Source of the DNA: Gammaproteobacteria bacterium
Lineage (GTDB): Bacteria; Pseudomonadota; Gammaproteobacteria; SZUA-229
Direction: 5' to 3'
Assembly (NCBI GenBank): GCA_029287815.1
Contig: JARFQK010000007.1
Span: 1 to 5,801, forward strand
Length of the DNA: 5,801 bases
Shown here: positions 1 through 5,801 of the stretch, in pieces
Layout: every line of letters starts with the position of its first letter
How positions within the stretch are numbered: position 1 is the first letter of the stretch
The notes under the pieces: generated by a model
What the model was told of the DNA's origin: nothing
Database searches by the model: none
Seen by the model: the letters and a program-made list of their open reading frames with translations, nothing else
Made by a program: the position numbers and the translations under genes

Positions 1-22
1 AATACCAAAGAAAGACTTAGCG

Positions 23-46
23 GCCTTTGCGCCTTTGCGCCTTTGC
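23..46. repeat. Short tandem repeat, 3 x 8 bp (GCCTTTGC), downstream of guaB
   Basis: Three perfect back-to-back copies of GCCTTTGC occupy 23-30, 31-38 and 39-46; the minus strand reads GCAAAGGC three times. The array begins 11 bases past the guaB stop, and GGTGAAAAATA fills the gap. From memory, arrays of CGCAAAGG-type units flanked by CACC and by CTAAG/CTTTCTTTG-like ends recur between genes in many unrelated bacteria, and this copy has both kinds of flank. I know no established name or function. The unit is not self-complementary, so it does not form a terminator hairpin. The rest of 1-57 holds nothing else I can support. Confidence 0.85.
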
Positions 47-57
47 GGTGAAAAATA

Positions 58-1518
58 TCAAGACGCCCTGTAGTTCGGGGCTTCTTTGGTGATGGTCACA
101 TCGTGCACGTGCGATTCCTGCATGCCGGCGCCGGAGATGCGAACAAATTTCGGTTGGGTACGCATCTGTTCCAGCGTTGCGCAACCGACATAGCCCATAC
201 TGGAACGTAAGCCTCCCAGCATTTGATGTACGATGGCCGATAACGGGCCCTTGTAGGCAACGCGTCCTTCGATACCTTCGGGTACCAGCTTCTCGGTGCC
301 TTCTGAGGTATCCTGGAAATAACGATCACTGGAACCTTGCTTCATCGCACCCAGAGATCCCATGCCGCGATAGGACTTGTAAGAGCGGCCCTGATACAGA
401 ATGACCTCACCCGGCGCTTCTTCGGTACCCGCGAACATGCTACCGACCATGATGCAATAACCGCCCGCGGCGATTGCTTTCGCCATGTCGCCCGAGTAAC
501 GGATGCCGCCGTCTGCGATCAAAGGCACCCCGGTGCCCTGCAGAGCTTCCGCAACATTGGCAATGGCTGTGATCTGTGGCACACCGACCCCGGAAATGAC
601 CCGGGTCGTACAAATCGAACCCGGCCCGATACCCACCTTGACCGCATCGGCACCCGCCTCGGCCAGCGCCTTGGCTGCCTCACCGGTGGCAATATTGCCG
701 CCGACGACCTGGACATCATAATTCTGCTTGACCCATTTCACCCGTTCGAGCACGCCCTGAGAGTGGCCATGCGCGGTATCCACCACGACAATGTCGACAC
801 CCGCGTTGACCAGTGCATCAACCCGCTCTTCGGTGCCGGCACCCGTGCCGACCGCAGCAGCGACGCGCAAGCGTCCCTCCTCATCTTTACAAGCCAGCGG
901 AAAATCCGTGGATTTCTGAATGTCCTTGACCGTGATCATGCCGCGCAGCTGGAAGTCATCGTTCACCACCAGCACGCGCTCGATCCGGTGCTTGTGCAGC
1001 AGGCTCAGCACTTGTTCGCGAGAGGCGCCCTCCGGCACCGTGACCAGCTTGTCTTTGGGCGTCATCACCGCTGAAACCGGCTGATCGAGATTCGGCTCGA
1101 AACGCAAATCGCGGCTGGTGACGATGCCGACCAGATCCTCGCCATCAACGACGGGCAAACCGGATATACGGTATTGCTCACGCAGTGCCATGACCTCGCG
1201 AATAGTCTTGTCCGGTGTAACCTGTACCGGATCCTTGATCACGCCACTCTCGTACTTCTTGACCACCTTCACGTGTTCCGCCTGCTCCTGCGCAGAAAGG
1301 TTTTTGTGAATCACACCGATGCCGCCCTCCTGGGCCAGAGCTATCGCCAGACCTGATTCGGTCACGGTGTCCATCGCGGCGGAGAGTATCGGTATGTTTA
1401 GTTGAATATCGCGCGTGACCCTAGTGGTCAGGTCCACGTCCTTGGGCATCACCGCCGAGTGAGCGGGAACCAGTAGAACGTCGTCAAATGTGAGGTCTTC
1501 CTCGATAATGCGCATCAT
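58..1518 (-). CDS. guaB: Inosine-5'-monophosphate dehydrogenase
   Basis: IMP dehydrogenase oxidises IMP to XMP with NAD+ in the cytoplasm, the committed step towards GMP; the active enzyme is a tetramer. The 486-residue product is almost the same length as E. coli GuaB (488). It opens with the family N-terminus (LTFDDVLLVPAHS, residues 9-21). A CBS-domain pair lies at about 92-205, inserted in the TIM barrel. The catalytic loop GPGSICTTR (298-306) carries the nucleophile Cys303. An ADGG phosphate-site motif is at 335-338, the RGMGSLGAM segment at 384-392, and the Arg399-Tyr400 pair of the mobile flap follows. The C-terminus (ESHVHDVTITKEAPNY) matches the family. The start is the first of two adjacent ATGs, which aligns with E. 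coli; no clear Shine-Dalgarno precedes it. It is divergent from xseA. guaA, often the next gene, is not within the 57 bases available. All key residues are present and I see no damage. Confidence 0.98.
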   Translation of the reverse strand: MMRIIEEDLTFDDVLLVPAHSAVMPKDVDLTTRVTRDIQLNIPILSAAMDTVTESGLAIALAQEGGIGVIHKNLSAQEQAEHVKVVKKYESGVIKDPVQVTPDKTIREVMALREQYRISGLPVVDGEDLVGIVTSRDLRFEPNLDQPVSAVMTPKDKLVTVPEGASREQVLSLLHKHRIERVLVVNDDFQLRGMITVKDIQKSTDFPLACKDEEGRLRVAAAVGTGAGTEERVDALVNAGVDIVVVDTAHGHSQGVLERVKWVKQNYDVQVVGGNIATGEAAKALAEAGADAVKVGIGPGSICTTRVISGVGVPQITAIANVAEALQGTGVPLIADGGIRYSGDMAKAIAAGGYCIMVGSMFAGTEEAPGEVILYQGRSYKSYRGMGSLGAMKQGSSDRYFQDTSEGTEKLVPEGIEGRVAYKGPLSAIVHQMLGGLRSSMGYVGCATLEQMRTQPKFVRISGAGMQESHVHDVTITKEAPNYRAS

Positions 1519-1547
1519 GAAATCTGCAGGGCGGATGAAAGCTCGAC

Positions 1548-1576
1548 ATTATAGGCGGCTGTGGAGTTCTGGTAAA
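1548..1576 (-). promoter_or_regulatory. Predicted sigma70-type promoter for guaB
   Basis: Reading the minus strand towards guaB, a TTTACC -35 (1571-1576, 4 of 6 consensus bases) is followed by a 17-base spacer and a perfect TATAAT -10 (1548-1553). The expected transcription start near 1541 gives a leader of roughly 20-25 bases before the ATG at 1518. The spacing, the perfect -10 and the position all agree, so this is the best promoter in the window. No PurR-type palindrome is recognisable around it. Confidence 0.75.
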
Positions 1577-1589
1577 TATGGAATCCCGC

Positions 1590-1618
1590 TTTTCATGCTT
1601 TTGCCGCTTATATACAAT
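1590..1618 (+). promoter_or_regulatory. Predicted sigma70-type promoter for xseA (distal, P1)
   Basis: TTTTCA (1590-1595, 4 of 6 -35 bases) and TACAAT (1613-1618, 5 of 6 -10 bases) are separated by 17 bases on the plus strand. The start would fall near 1625, leaving a leader of about 80 bases to the xseA ATG. It sits back to back with the guaB promoter, with 13 bases between the two -35 hexamers. This is prediction by consensus only. Confidence 0.5.
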
Positions 1619-1645
1619 CACTTGCAGAGTTTGGTGGGCGTTCAT

Positions 1646-1674
1646 GCGCCATTCATTCTCATTTGGCATACAAT
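1646..1674 (+). promoter_or_regulatory. Possible second, proximal promoter for xseA (P2)
   Basis: A second TACAAT (1669-1674) lies within the same octamer ATACAATC that forms the P1 -10. The hexamer 17 bases upstream (GCGCCA, 1646-1651) matches the -35 consensus at only 3 of 6 positions, so the promoter would be weak or activator-dependent. If used, it would start near 1681 and give a leader of about 25 bases. Confidence 0.3.
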
Positions 1675-1706
1675 CGTCACACAAACCGACACTTCATTGA
1701 TTCCCG

Positions 1707-3047
1707 ATGGCCGCAGATCGCTCAATCTTTACCGTCTCCGAACTCAACAATGCGGTAGCCCGGCTGCTGGAACAGGAATTCGCCTGGATCTGGGTCGAGG
1801 GCGAAATCTCCAACCTGGCAACACCCGCCTCGGGCCATATCTATTTTACGTTGAAGGATGCCAGCGCCCAGGTGCGCTGCGCGATGTTTCGCAGCCGTAA
1901 TCGTGGGCTCGGCTTCAAGCCGGAAAACGGTACCAAGGTCATGGTTCGTTGCAAAGTCAGCCTTTACGAAGTGCGTGGCGACTATCAACTGATCGTAGAC
2001 CAAATGGAACAAGCCGGTGCCGGCGAGCTGCAGAGAAAATTTGAGCAACTGAAACACAAGCTCGCCGCAGAGGGTCTGTTCAGCGAAGATCGCAAACTGG
2101 CGATTCCCGAAATCCCGAGTTGCATCGGCGTCATCACCTCCAGAAGCGGGGCGGCGATTCGCGATGTTCTCAGCGTGATTGCACGCCGATTCCCCTCGGT
2201 GCCGGTCAAGCTGTACCCGGTGCCGGTGCAGGGTGAGGAAGCCGCGCCGGCCATCTGTCGCGCGCTGGACCTGGCCCAGCGGCACGAGGCCTGCGATGTA
2301 CTGTTGCTGGTGCGCGGCGGCGGCTCGCTCGAGGATCTCTGGCCGTTCAATGAAGAGTCGGTAGCCAGGGCCATGTTCGACTGCTCGATACCAATTGTCA
2401 GCGGCGTTGGCCATGAAGTCGACATAACGATCGCCGACTTCGTCGCTGATTACAGGGCAGCAACACCGACCGCAGCGGCAGAGCACGTGACGCCCGACCA
2501 GCAAGCCTGGATGCAGACTCTGGACTGGTACCAGTCTCGCCTGGAGCAATTGATCGACGCGCGCGTTCAGCGACTGACCGAAAAGCTGTCCTGGTTGCGG
2601 GTCCGCTTGTCGCAACAACACCCGTTGCGTCAGCTGCAGAGGATACGCGAGCGCGTGCACGAGATCGAACAGCGCATGCAAATCACGACAAGCTATAGCA
2701 TTCGGTCGGAAGCTGACCGCTTGCAGCATCTGCACACCCGCTTGCTGGCTTGCACACCGATACCCGCAATTCGCCAGCACCGCAGCACGGTCGAACGTTT
2801 GCAGCAGCGGATGCGATTCTCGCTGACGACAGCCATCGAAACACGCAAGGCGCGTTTCAACAGCCTGGCCAGCACGCTCAATGCGATCAGCCCATTGCAG
2901 ACTATGAGTCGGGGCTACTCAATAACCAGTACGCTCGAGGGACGTACCGTTACTGACAGCGACAGCGTGATGACGAATCAGCGTATCCGCACACGTCTGC
3001 ACAAAGGCCAGTTAGTCAGCCGGATCGAAAAGATAATCACGGATTAA
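1707..3047 (+). CDS. xseA: Exodeoxyribonuclease VII large subunit
   Basis: XseA is the catalytic subunit of exonuclease VII, a cytoplasmic, metal-independent nuclease that degrades single-stranded DNA from both ends and works with several copies of the small subunit XseB. The 446-residue product has the N-terminal OB-fold at about 6-105 (IFTVSELN; GEISN; SGHIYFTLKD; RGDYQLIV). The catalytic domain at about 130-262 includes ITSRSGAAIRD (143-153), VRGGGSLEDLWPFN (202-215) and GHEVDITIADFVAD (235-248). Asp153, His236 and Asp239 correspond to residues reported as important in the E. coli enzyme. A long helical arm (about 266-395) and a short beta tail containing SRGYSIT (401-407) follow. Pro306, Pro351 and Pro396 mark an exact 45-residue period in the arm. 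The ATG start places IFTVSEL as in relatives, although no Shine-Dalgarno is visible. The protein ends about ten residues earlier than I recall for E. coli, and its last codons (ATC ACG GAT) and TAA stop lie inside a 10-bp tandem repeat. It appears intact. Confidence 0.97.
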   Translation: MAADRSIFTVSELNNAVARLLEQEFAWIWVEGEISNLATPASGHIYFTLKDASAQVRCAMFRSRNRGLGFKPENGTKVMVRCKVSLYEVRGDYQLIVDQMEQAGAGELQRKFEQLKHKLAAEGLFSEDRKLAIPEIPSCIGVITSRSGAAIRDVLSVIARRFPSVPVKLYPVPVQGEEAAPAICRALDLAQRHEACDVLLLVRGGGSLEDLWPFNEESVARAMFDCSIPIVSGVGHEVDITIADFVADYRAATPTAAAEHVTPDQQAWMQTLDWYQSRLEQLIDARVQRLTEKLSWLRVRLSQQHPLRQLQRIRERVHEIEQRMQITTSYSIRSEADRLQHLHTRLLACTPIPAIRQHRSTVERLQQRMRFSLTTAIETRKARFNSLASTLNAISPLQTMSRGYSITSTLEGRTVTDSDSVMTNQRIRTRLHKGQLVSRIEKIITD

Positions 3048-3054
3048 CACGGAT
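3035..3054. repeat. Short tandem repeat, 2 x 10 bp, spanning the xseA stop
   Basis: AATCACGGAT (3035-3044) is followed directly by TAACACGGAT (3045-3054); the copies share 8 of 10 bases. The first copy encodes the last three residues of XseA (Ile-Thr-Asp), and the first three bases of the second copy are its TAA stop. From memory, the string resembles period-10 arrays of the AACACGGATG type that turn up between genes in many bacteria. I have no established name or function for it. The GGA in the second copy lies 7 bases from the next ATG and is the only Shine-Dalgarno-like string for the adaptor gene. Confidence 0.7.
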
Positions 3055-3060
3055 CCAGAC

Positions 3061-4083
3061 ATGTCGAGAATACTCGCTGCGCCAATCGCGATGCTGCTGT
3101 GTCTGATCATGACCAGTTACAGCGTCATGGCCTCGCCGGTCAGTGTCAAGACGGTGCGTTATGACGATGTCGCCTTCTACCCGGTGCACAGCACTGCGGC
3201 GGAGGTCATTGCGCGGCATGACAGCGCGATCAGTGCTGAGGTATCCGCTGCGGTCGTCAAGGTCAACCATGATACCGGCGACCGAGTCAGCGAAGGCGAC
3301 AGCATCATAACGCTCGACTGCCGCGCCTACGAGCTGCAATTACGGCAGGCAAAGGCTGCACATGATGCGGTGATCGCGCAGCTGGAGAATGCCAGGAAAC
3401 TGCTGGAAAGCGCCCGCCAACTCAACAAACAGAACAACATCTCGAGGGAAGTCTTCGACCAGCGCAAGGCTGATGCGGCACGCCTGCAGGCCGAGTCATT
3501 GAACACCGAAGCCGGTATCGAGAATGCGCTCATCGCGGTGCAGAACTGTACCATCAAAGCGCCGTACGACGGTTTTGTGCGTGAACGCTTCGTCAGCATA
3601 GGCGAATACGTACAGCCCGGCACGCCTGCGTTTCAAATGGTGACCGCTGAACAAGGTCAGGTTGATGCGCATATCAACAGCTTCGAGTATCAGAGCTTTC
3701 TGATGGGGGAAGACTATGCATTCAATTTTGGCGGCACCCGCTACCCGCTCAAAGTCGATAACATCCTGCCGGTGCTGGACCAGAACTACCGTACCCATAC
3801 CGCACGATTATCCTTCAGCAAGGAACCGGCGCCCACGGGCAGCCAAGGCGAATTGACCTGGCGCGACCAGAAGCGTGCCCTGCCCTCCAGCCTGGTTGTC
3901 ATCCGCGACAATCGGGCCGGCGTGCTGGCAGCGAACAGCGACCGCGCAGAGTTCATCGCGGTGGAAGCTTATGTCGAGGGCCATCCAGTCACGATCGAAC
4001 TTGCTGCCGACACCCAGATTATCACCACGGGCCGCCATGGGCTGAAGCACGGCGACGCGATCGACATCGTGCCCTCAGAATAA
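3061..4083 (+). CDS. RND efflux periplasmic adaptor (HlyD/membrane fusion protein family)
   Basis: This 340-residue protein is the adaptor that would link the inner-membrane RND pump encoded next door to an outer-membrane channel. Residues 1-24 form a signal peptide (Arg3, a hydrophobic stretch from about 4 to 18, and likely cleavage after Val-Met-Ala24). The first half of a lipoyl domain lies at about 56-86 (GDRVSEGDSIITLD at its end). An Ala/Gln/Leu-rich helical hairpin spans about 87-160. The second lipoyl half at 162-194 contains the family signature CTIKAPYDGFV. A beta-barrel (about 198-280) and a membrane-proximal segment to the end follow. The mature protein has exactly two cysteines, Cys87 and Cys163, at the two ends of the hairpin. 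It is probably not a lipoprotein, because Cys14 lies in an LLC context that is not a lipobox. The start is chosen because it gives a complete signal peptide; ribosome-site support is only a weak GGA. The permease gene begins 11 bases after its stop. The substrate cannot be inferred. Confidence 0.93.
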   Translation: MSRILAAPIAMLLCLIMTSYSVMASPVSVKTVRYDDVAFYPVHSTAAEVIARHDSAISAEVSAAVVKVNHDTGDRVSEGDSIITLDCRAYELQLRQAKAAHDAVIAQLENARKLLESARQLNKQNNISREVFDQRKADAARLQAESLNTEAGIENALIAVQNCTIKAPYDGFVRERFVSIGEYVQPGTPAFQMVTAEQGQVDAHINSFEYQSFLMGEDYAFNFGGTRYPLKVDNILPVLDQNYRTHTARLSFSKEPAPTGSQGELTWRDQKRALPSSLVVIRDNRAGVLAANSDRAEFIAVEAYVEGHPVTIELAADTQIITTGRHGLKHGDAIDIVPSE

Positions 4084-4094
4084 GCCCGGCCGCT

Positions 4095-5801
4095 ATGTTC
4101 AGGAGCTTTCTGCAGAACCATGTACTCGCCAATCTGACCTTCACGCTGGTGCTGGTGCTTGGCATCACGACCTACATCTTTCTGCCACGCGAACAGGACC
4201 CGGCTGTGAACTTCAACTGGATTGCAGTAACCACCCTGCTACCCGGGGCATCGGCGCTGGATGTTGAAAAGCGCATCACGGATCCTCTGGAGGAAGTCAT
4301 CCGTAAGGTTCCGGATACCCGATTTGTCTCCAGCACCAGCCGAGAAGGTACGTCCAGCATTCTGGTGCGCTTCAATGAAATCAGCGAACGCGTGTTTGAC
4401 AAACGCGTGACCGACCTTCGGCGTGAAATTCAGAACGAGACCGACGAGTTACCCGAGGAAGCGCTGGACCCGTTCATCCTGGAAATCACGTCCGGCAATG
4501 CCTATCCAACCGCTTCGCTGGTGATCACTTCTGCCGCATCGGACGAGAACTTGAGACTCAATGCCGAACGCATCATGAAAGATCTGGAACAGTTCGAGGG
4601 CATCGACCGCGTCGAGAGCACCGCATTGTTCGATCCGGAATTGCAGGTGCTGTTCGACCCCGAGACCCTGCACAATTACGGCATCAAACCCAGCGATATC
4701 GCCGATACGATCCGCAGCTACTACCAGGACACATCGGCTGGCAGCCGAAAAGTCCACGATGAAGAATGGTTCATCCGGCTGACCGGCACGAATGCCGAGC
4801 CCGAGTACCTGGCATCGATGCCGGTGATTACCTCGATGGGCAAGGTCCGACTGAATGAAGTCGCGGTCGTACAGCGTGCACGCGAGAAACCGGACACACT
4901 GGTGAGCTATAACGGCAGCGACGCGATCATGCTGGCTGTGTTCAAGAAATCCAACACCAACACACTCGATATTGTTGAAAAGCTCGACGCCTACATCGAT
5001 AGCTGGAATCAAACCAGCGACGTCACCGGGGTAGAGCTTAGCTTGATCGACGATGCGACCGAGTTGACCAAGAAATCGATCCGAGTGATGCAGAACAACG
5101 CGTTACTCGGTCTGCTGTTCGTGCTCCTCGTGACCTGGGCATTCTTGGGCTTTCGTATCGCGTTCCTGACCAGCATTGGTATTCCGTTCATTCTGGCCGG
5201 CACATTCTGGGCGCTGGGCGTGCTCGGACAGAGCCTGAACGTGATGATTCTGCTCGGTGCGGTGATCTCTCTGGGAATGCTGGTCGACGATGCAGTCGTG
5301 GTCGTCGAGTCGATCTATGAACGACTGAACCATGGCGTCGATCGCCTGACGGCCTGCATCGATTCATTGAAAGAGGTATTTGCACCAGTCACCGCGGCCG
5401 TATTCACGACCATAGCCGCGTTCTCGCCGTTGATGCTGATGACCGGCATCATGGGCCAGTTCCTCAAAGTGGTACCGATGGTGGTCACGATCGCACTGTT
5501 GATCAGTCTGATCGAAGCCTATTGGATGCTGCCGGCGCACGTGCTGGCGAGTAAAGCACGGTTCAAGCACACTTCCAGTTTGCATTCGCTGCGTCGGCGT
5601 ATTACCCACAAGCTGCAGCTGAAATACATACGGGCGCTAATCAGGGTGATGCGCTACCCGAAGCTGGCCGCTGGCGTTGTGCTGCTGGCCTTCCTGCTCG
5701 CCGCTGCCGCGGTCGCGGGTGGTGTGGTCAAATTCGACTTCTTCGCCAGTGATCCACAACGCAAGTTCTACGTCAATGTAGAGATGCCGCCCGGCACCCC
5801 G
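4095..5801 (+). CDS. RND-family efflux transporter permease, 3' end beyond the window
   Basis: The frame from ATG 4095 stays open for 569 codons to the window edge with no stop; full-length family members have about 1,000-1,050 residues, so this is slightly over half. RND permeases are trimeric inner-membrane proton antiporters that pass substrates to an adaptor and an outer-membrane channel. Visible parts are TM1 (about 10-29), a large periplasmic porter region (about 30-330), TM2 (336-353), TM3 (356-378), TM4 (381-405), TM5 (about 430-450), TM6 (457-478), a cytoplasmic linker with a basic stretch (about 480-515) and TM7 (522-542). TM4 contains LVDDAVVVVE with Asp398 and Asp399, which correspond to the AcrB proton-relay pair Asp407/Asp408. 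An Asp pair argues against the heavy-metal (CusA-like) branch, which has a single Asp there. The N-terminus (MFRSFLQNHVLANL) is typical, fixing the start; no Shine-Dalgarno is visible, so coupling to the adaptor gene is likely. Export of a hydrophobic or amphiphilic compound is plausible, but no substrate can be named. Confidence 0.96.
   Translation, partial: MFRSFLQNHVLANLTFTLVLVLGITTYIFLPREQDPAVNFNWIAVTTLLPGASALDVEKRITDPLEEVIRKVPDTRFVSSTSREGTSSILVRFNEISERVFDKRVTDLRREIQNETDELPEEALDPFILEITSGNAYPTASLVITSAASDENLRLNAERIMKDLEQFEGIDRVESTALFDPELQVLFDPETLHNYGIKPSDIADTIRSYYQDTSAGSRKVHDEEWFIRLTGTNAEPEYLASMPVITSMGKVRLNEVAVVQRAREKPDTLVSYNGSDAIMLAVFKKSNTNTLDIVEKLDAYIDSWNQTSDVTGVELSLIDDATELTKKSIRVMQNNALLGLLFVLLVTWAFLGFRIAFLTSIGIPFILAGTFWALGVLGQSLNVMILLGAVISLGMLVDDAVVVVESIYERLNHGVDRLTACIDSLKEVFAPVTAAVFTTIAAFSPLMLMTGIMGQFLKVVPMVVTIALLISLIEAYWMLPAHVLASKARFKHTSSLHSLRRRITHKLQLKYIRALIRVMRYPKLAAGVVLLAFLLAAAAVAGGVVKFDFFASDPQRKFYVNVEMPPGTP

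Noticed and set aside
23..46. CRISPR array
   Set aside because: The units are 8 bp long and directly adjacent with no spacers, so this is a simple tandem repeat.
1..57. Transcription terminator after guaB
   Set aside because: The repeated unit is not self-complementary, and no GC-rich stem followed by a T-run in the guaB direction is visible.
337..1074. A 245-codon plus-strand frame opposite guaB
   Set aside because: It is antisense to the best conserved gene in the window, its composition is His/Arg/Asp-rich without recognisable motifs, and there is no promoter or ribosome site in front of it.
1722..2780. A 352-codon open frame on the minus strand inside xseA
   Set aside because: It is wholly antisense to a conserved gene with intact catalytic motifs, resembles no family I recognise, and has the His/Arg/Gln-rich composition typical of a shadow frame in GC-rich coding DNA.
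3097..3102. Possible lipoprotein cysteine (Cys14) in the adaptor signal peptide
   Set aside because: The preceding residues are Leu-Leu, not the small residues a lipobox needs, and an ordinary signal-peptidase I site (Val-Met-Ala) follows at residue 24.
4084..4094. Terminator or regulatory hairpin in the adaptor-permease gap (GCCCGGCCGC)
   Set aside because: The GC-rich string cannot form more than a tiny imperfect stem in 11 bases and has no T-run, so read-through is expected.
4449..5012. A 187-codon minus-strand frame opposite the permease gene
   Set aside because: It lies antisense to the conserved RND porter region, which explains the codon pattern; nothing supports an independent gene.

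Overview
The window reads as an ordinary housekeeping segment from a gammaproteobacterium of moderate GC content, followed by an efflux operon. The lineage call rests on close resemblance, from memory, of the IMP dehydrogenase and exonuclease VII large-subunit proteins to the Escherichia coli ones, and on their arrangement: guaB and xseA are divergent around a shared promoter region, as in E. coli. I cannot name a genus.

Layout. Bases 1-57 lie downstream of guaB and hold three perfect tandem copies of an 8-bp unit; no gene or terminator is visible there. guaB occupies 58-1518 on the minus strand and is complete. Bases 1519-1706 are the divergent regulatory region, with a good sigma70-type promoter facing guaB and one or two facing xseA. 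xseA (1707-3047, plus strand) is complete. Its last codons and its stop lie inside a second short tandem repeat of 10-bp units (3035-3054). Thirteen bases later comes a periplasmic adaptor (membrane fusion) protein gene (3061-4083). Eleven bases after that starts an RND-superfamily inner-membrane transporter gene (4095 onward), which runs off the right edge after 569 codons, a little over half its expected length.

How the genes work together. guaB catalyses the committed step of GMP synthesis. xseA encodes the catalytic subunit of a single-strand-specific DNA exonuclease; its small partner XseB is not here. The adaptor and the RND permease are two parts of one proton-driven tripartite export pump. 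No outer-membrane channel gene or regulator is visible. The tight same-strand spacing suggests that xseA, the adaptor and the permease could be co-transcribed, although their functions are unrelated.

I found no convincing undescribed system. The most unusual signals are the two different short-period tandem repeats, each abutting the 3' end of one member of the divergent guaB/xseA pair. One of them supplies the xseA stop codon and the leader of the adaptor gene. Other points of note are a two-cysteine arrangement in the adaptor, an exact 45-residue periodicity in the XseA helical arm, and poor Shine-Dalgarno sequences at all four starts.
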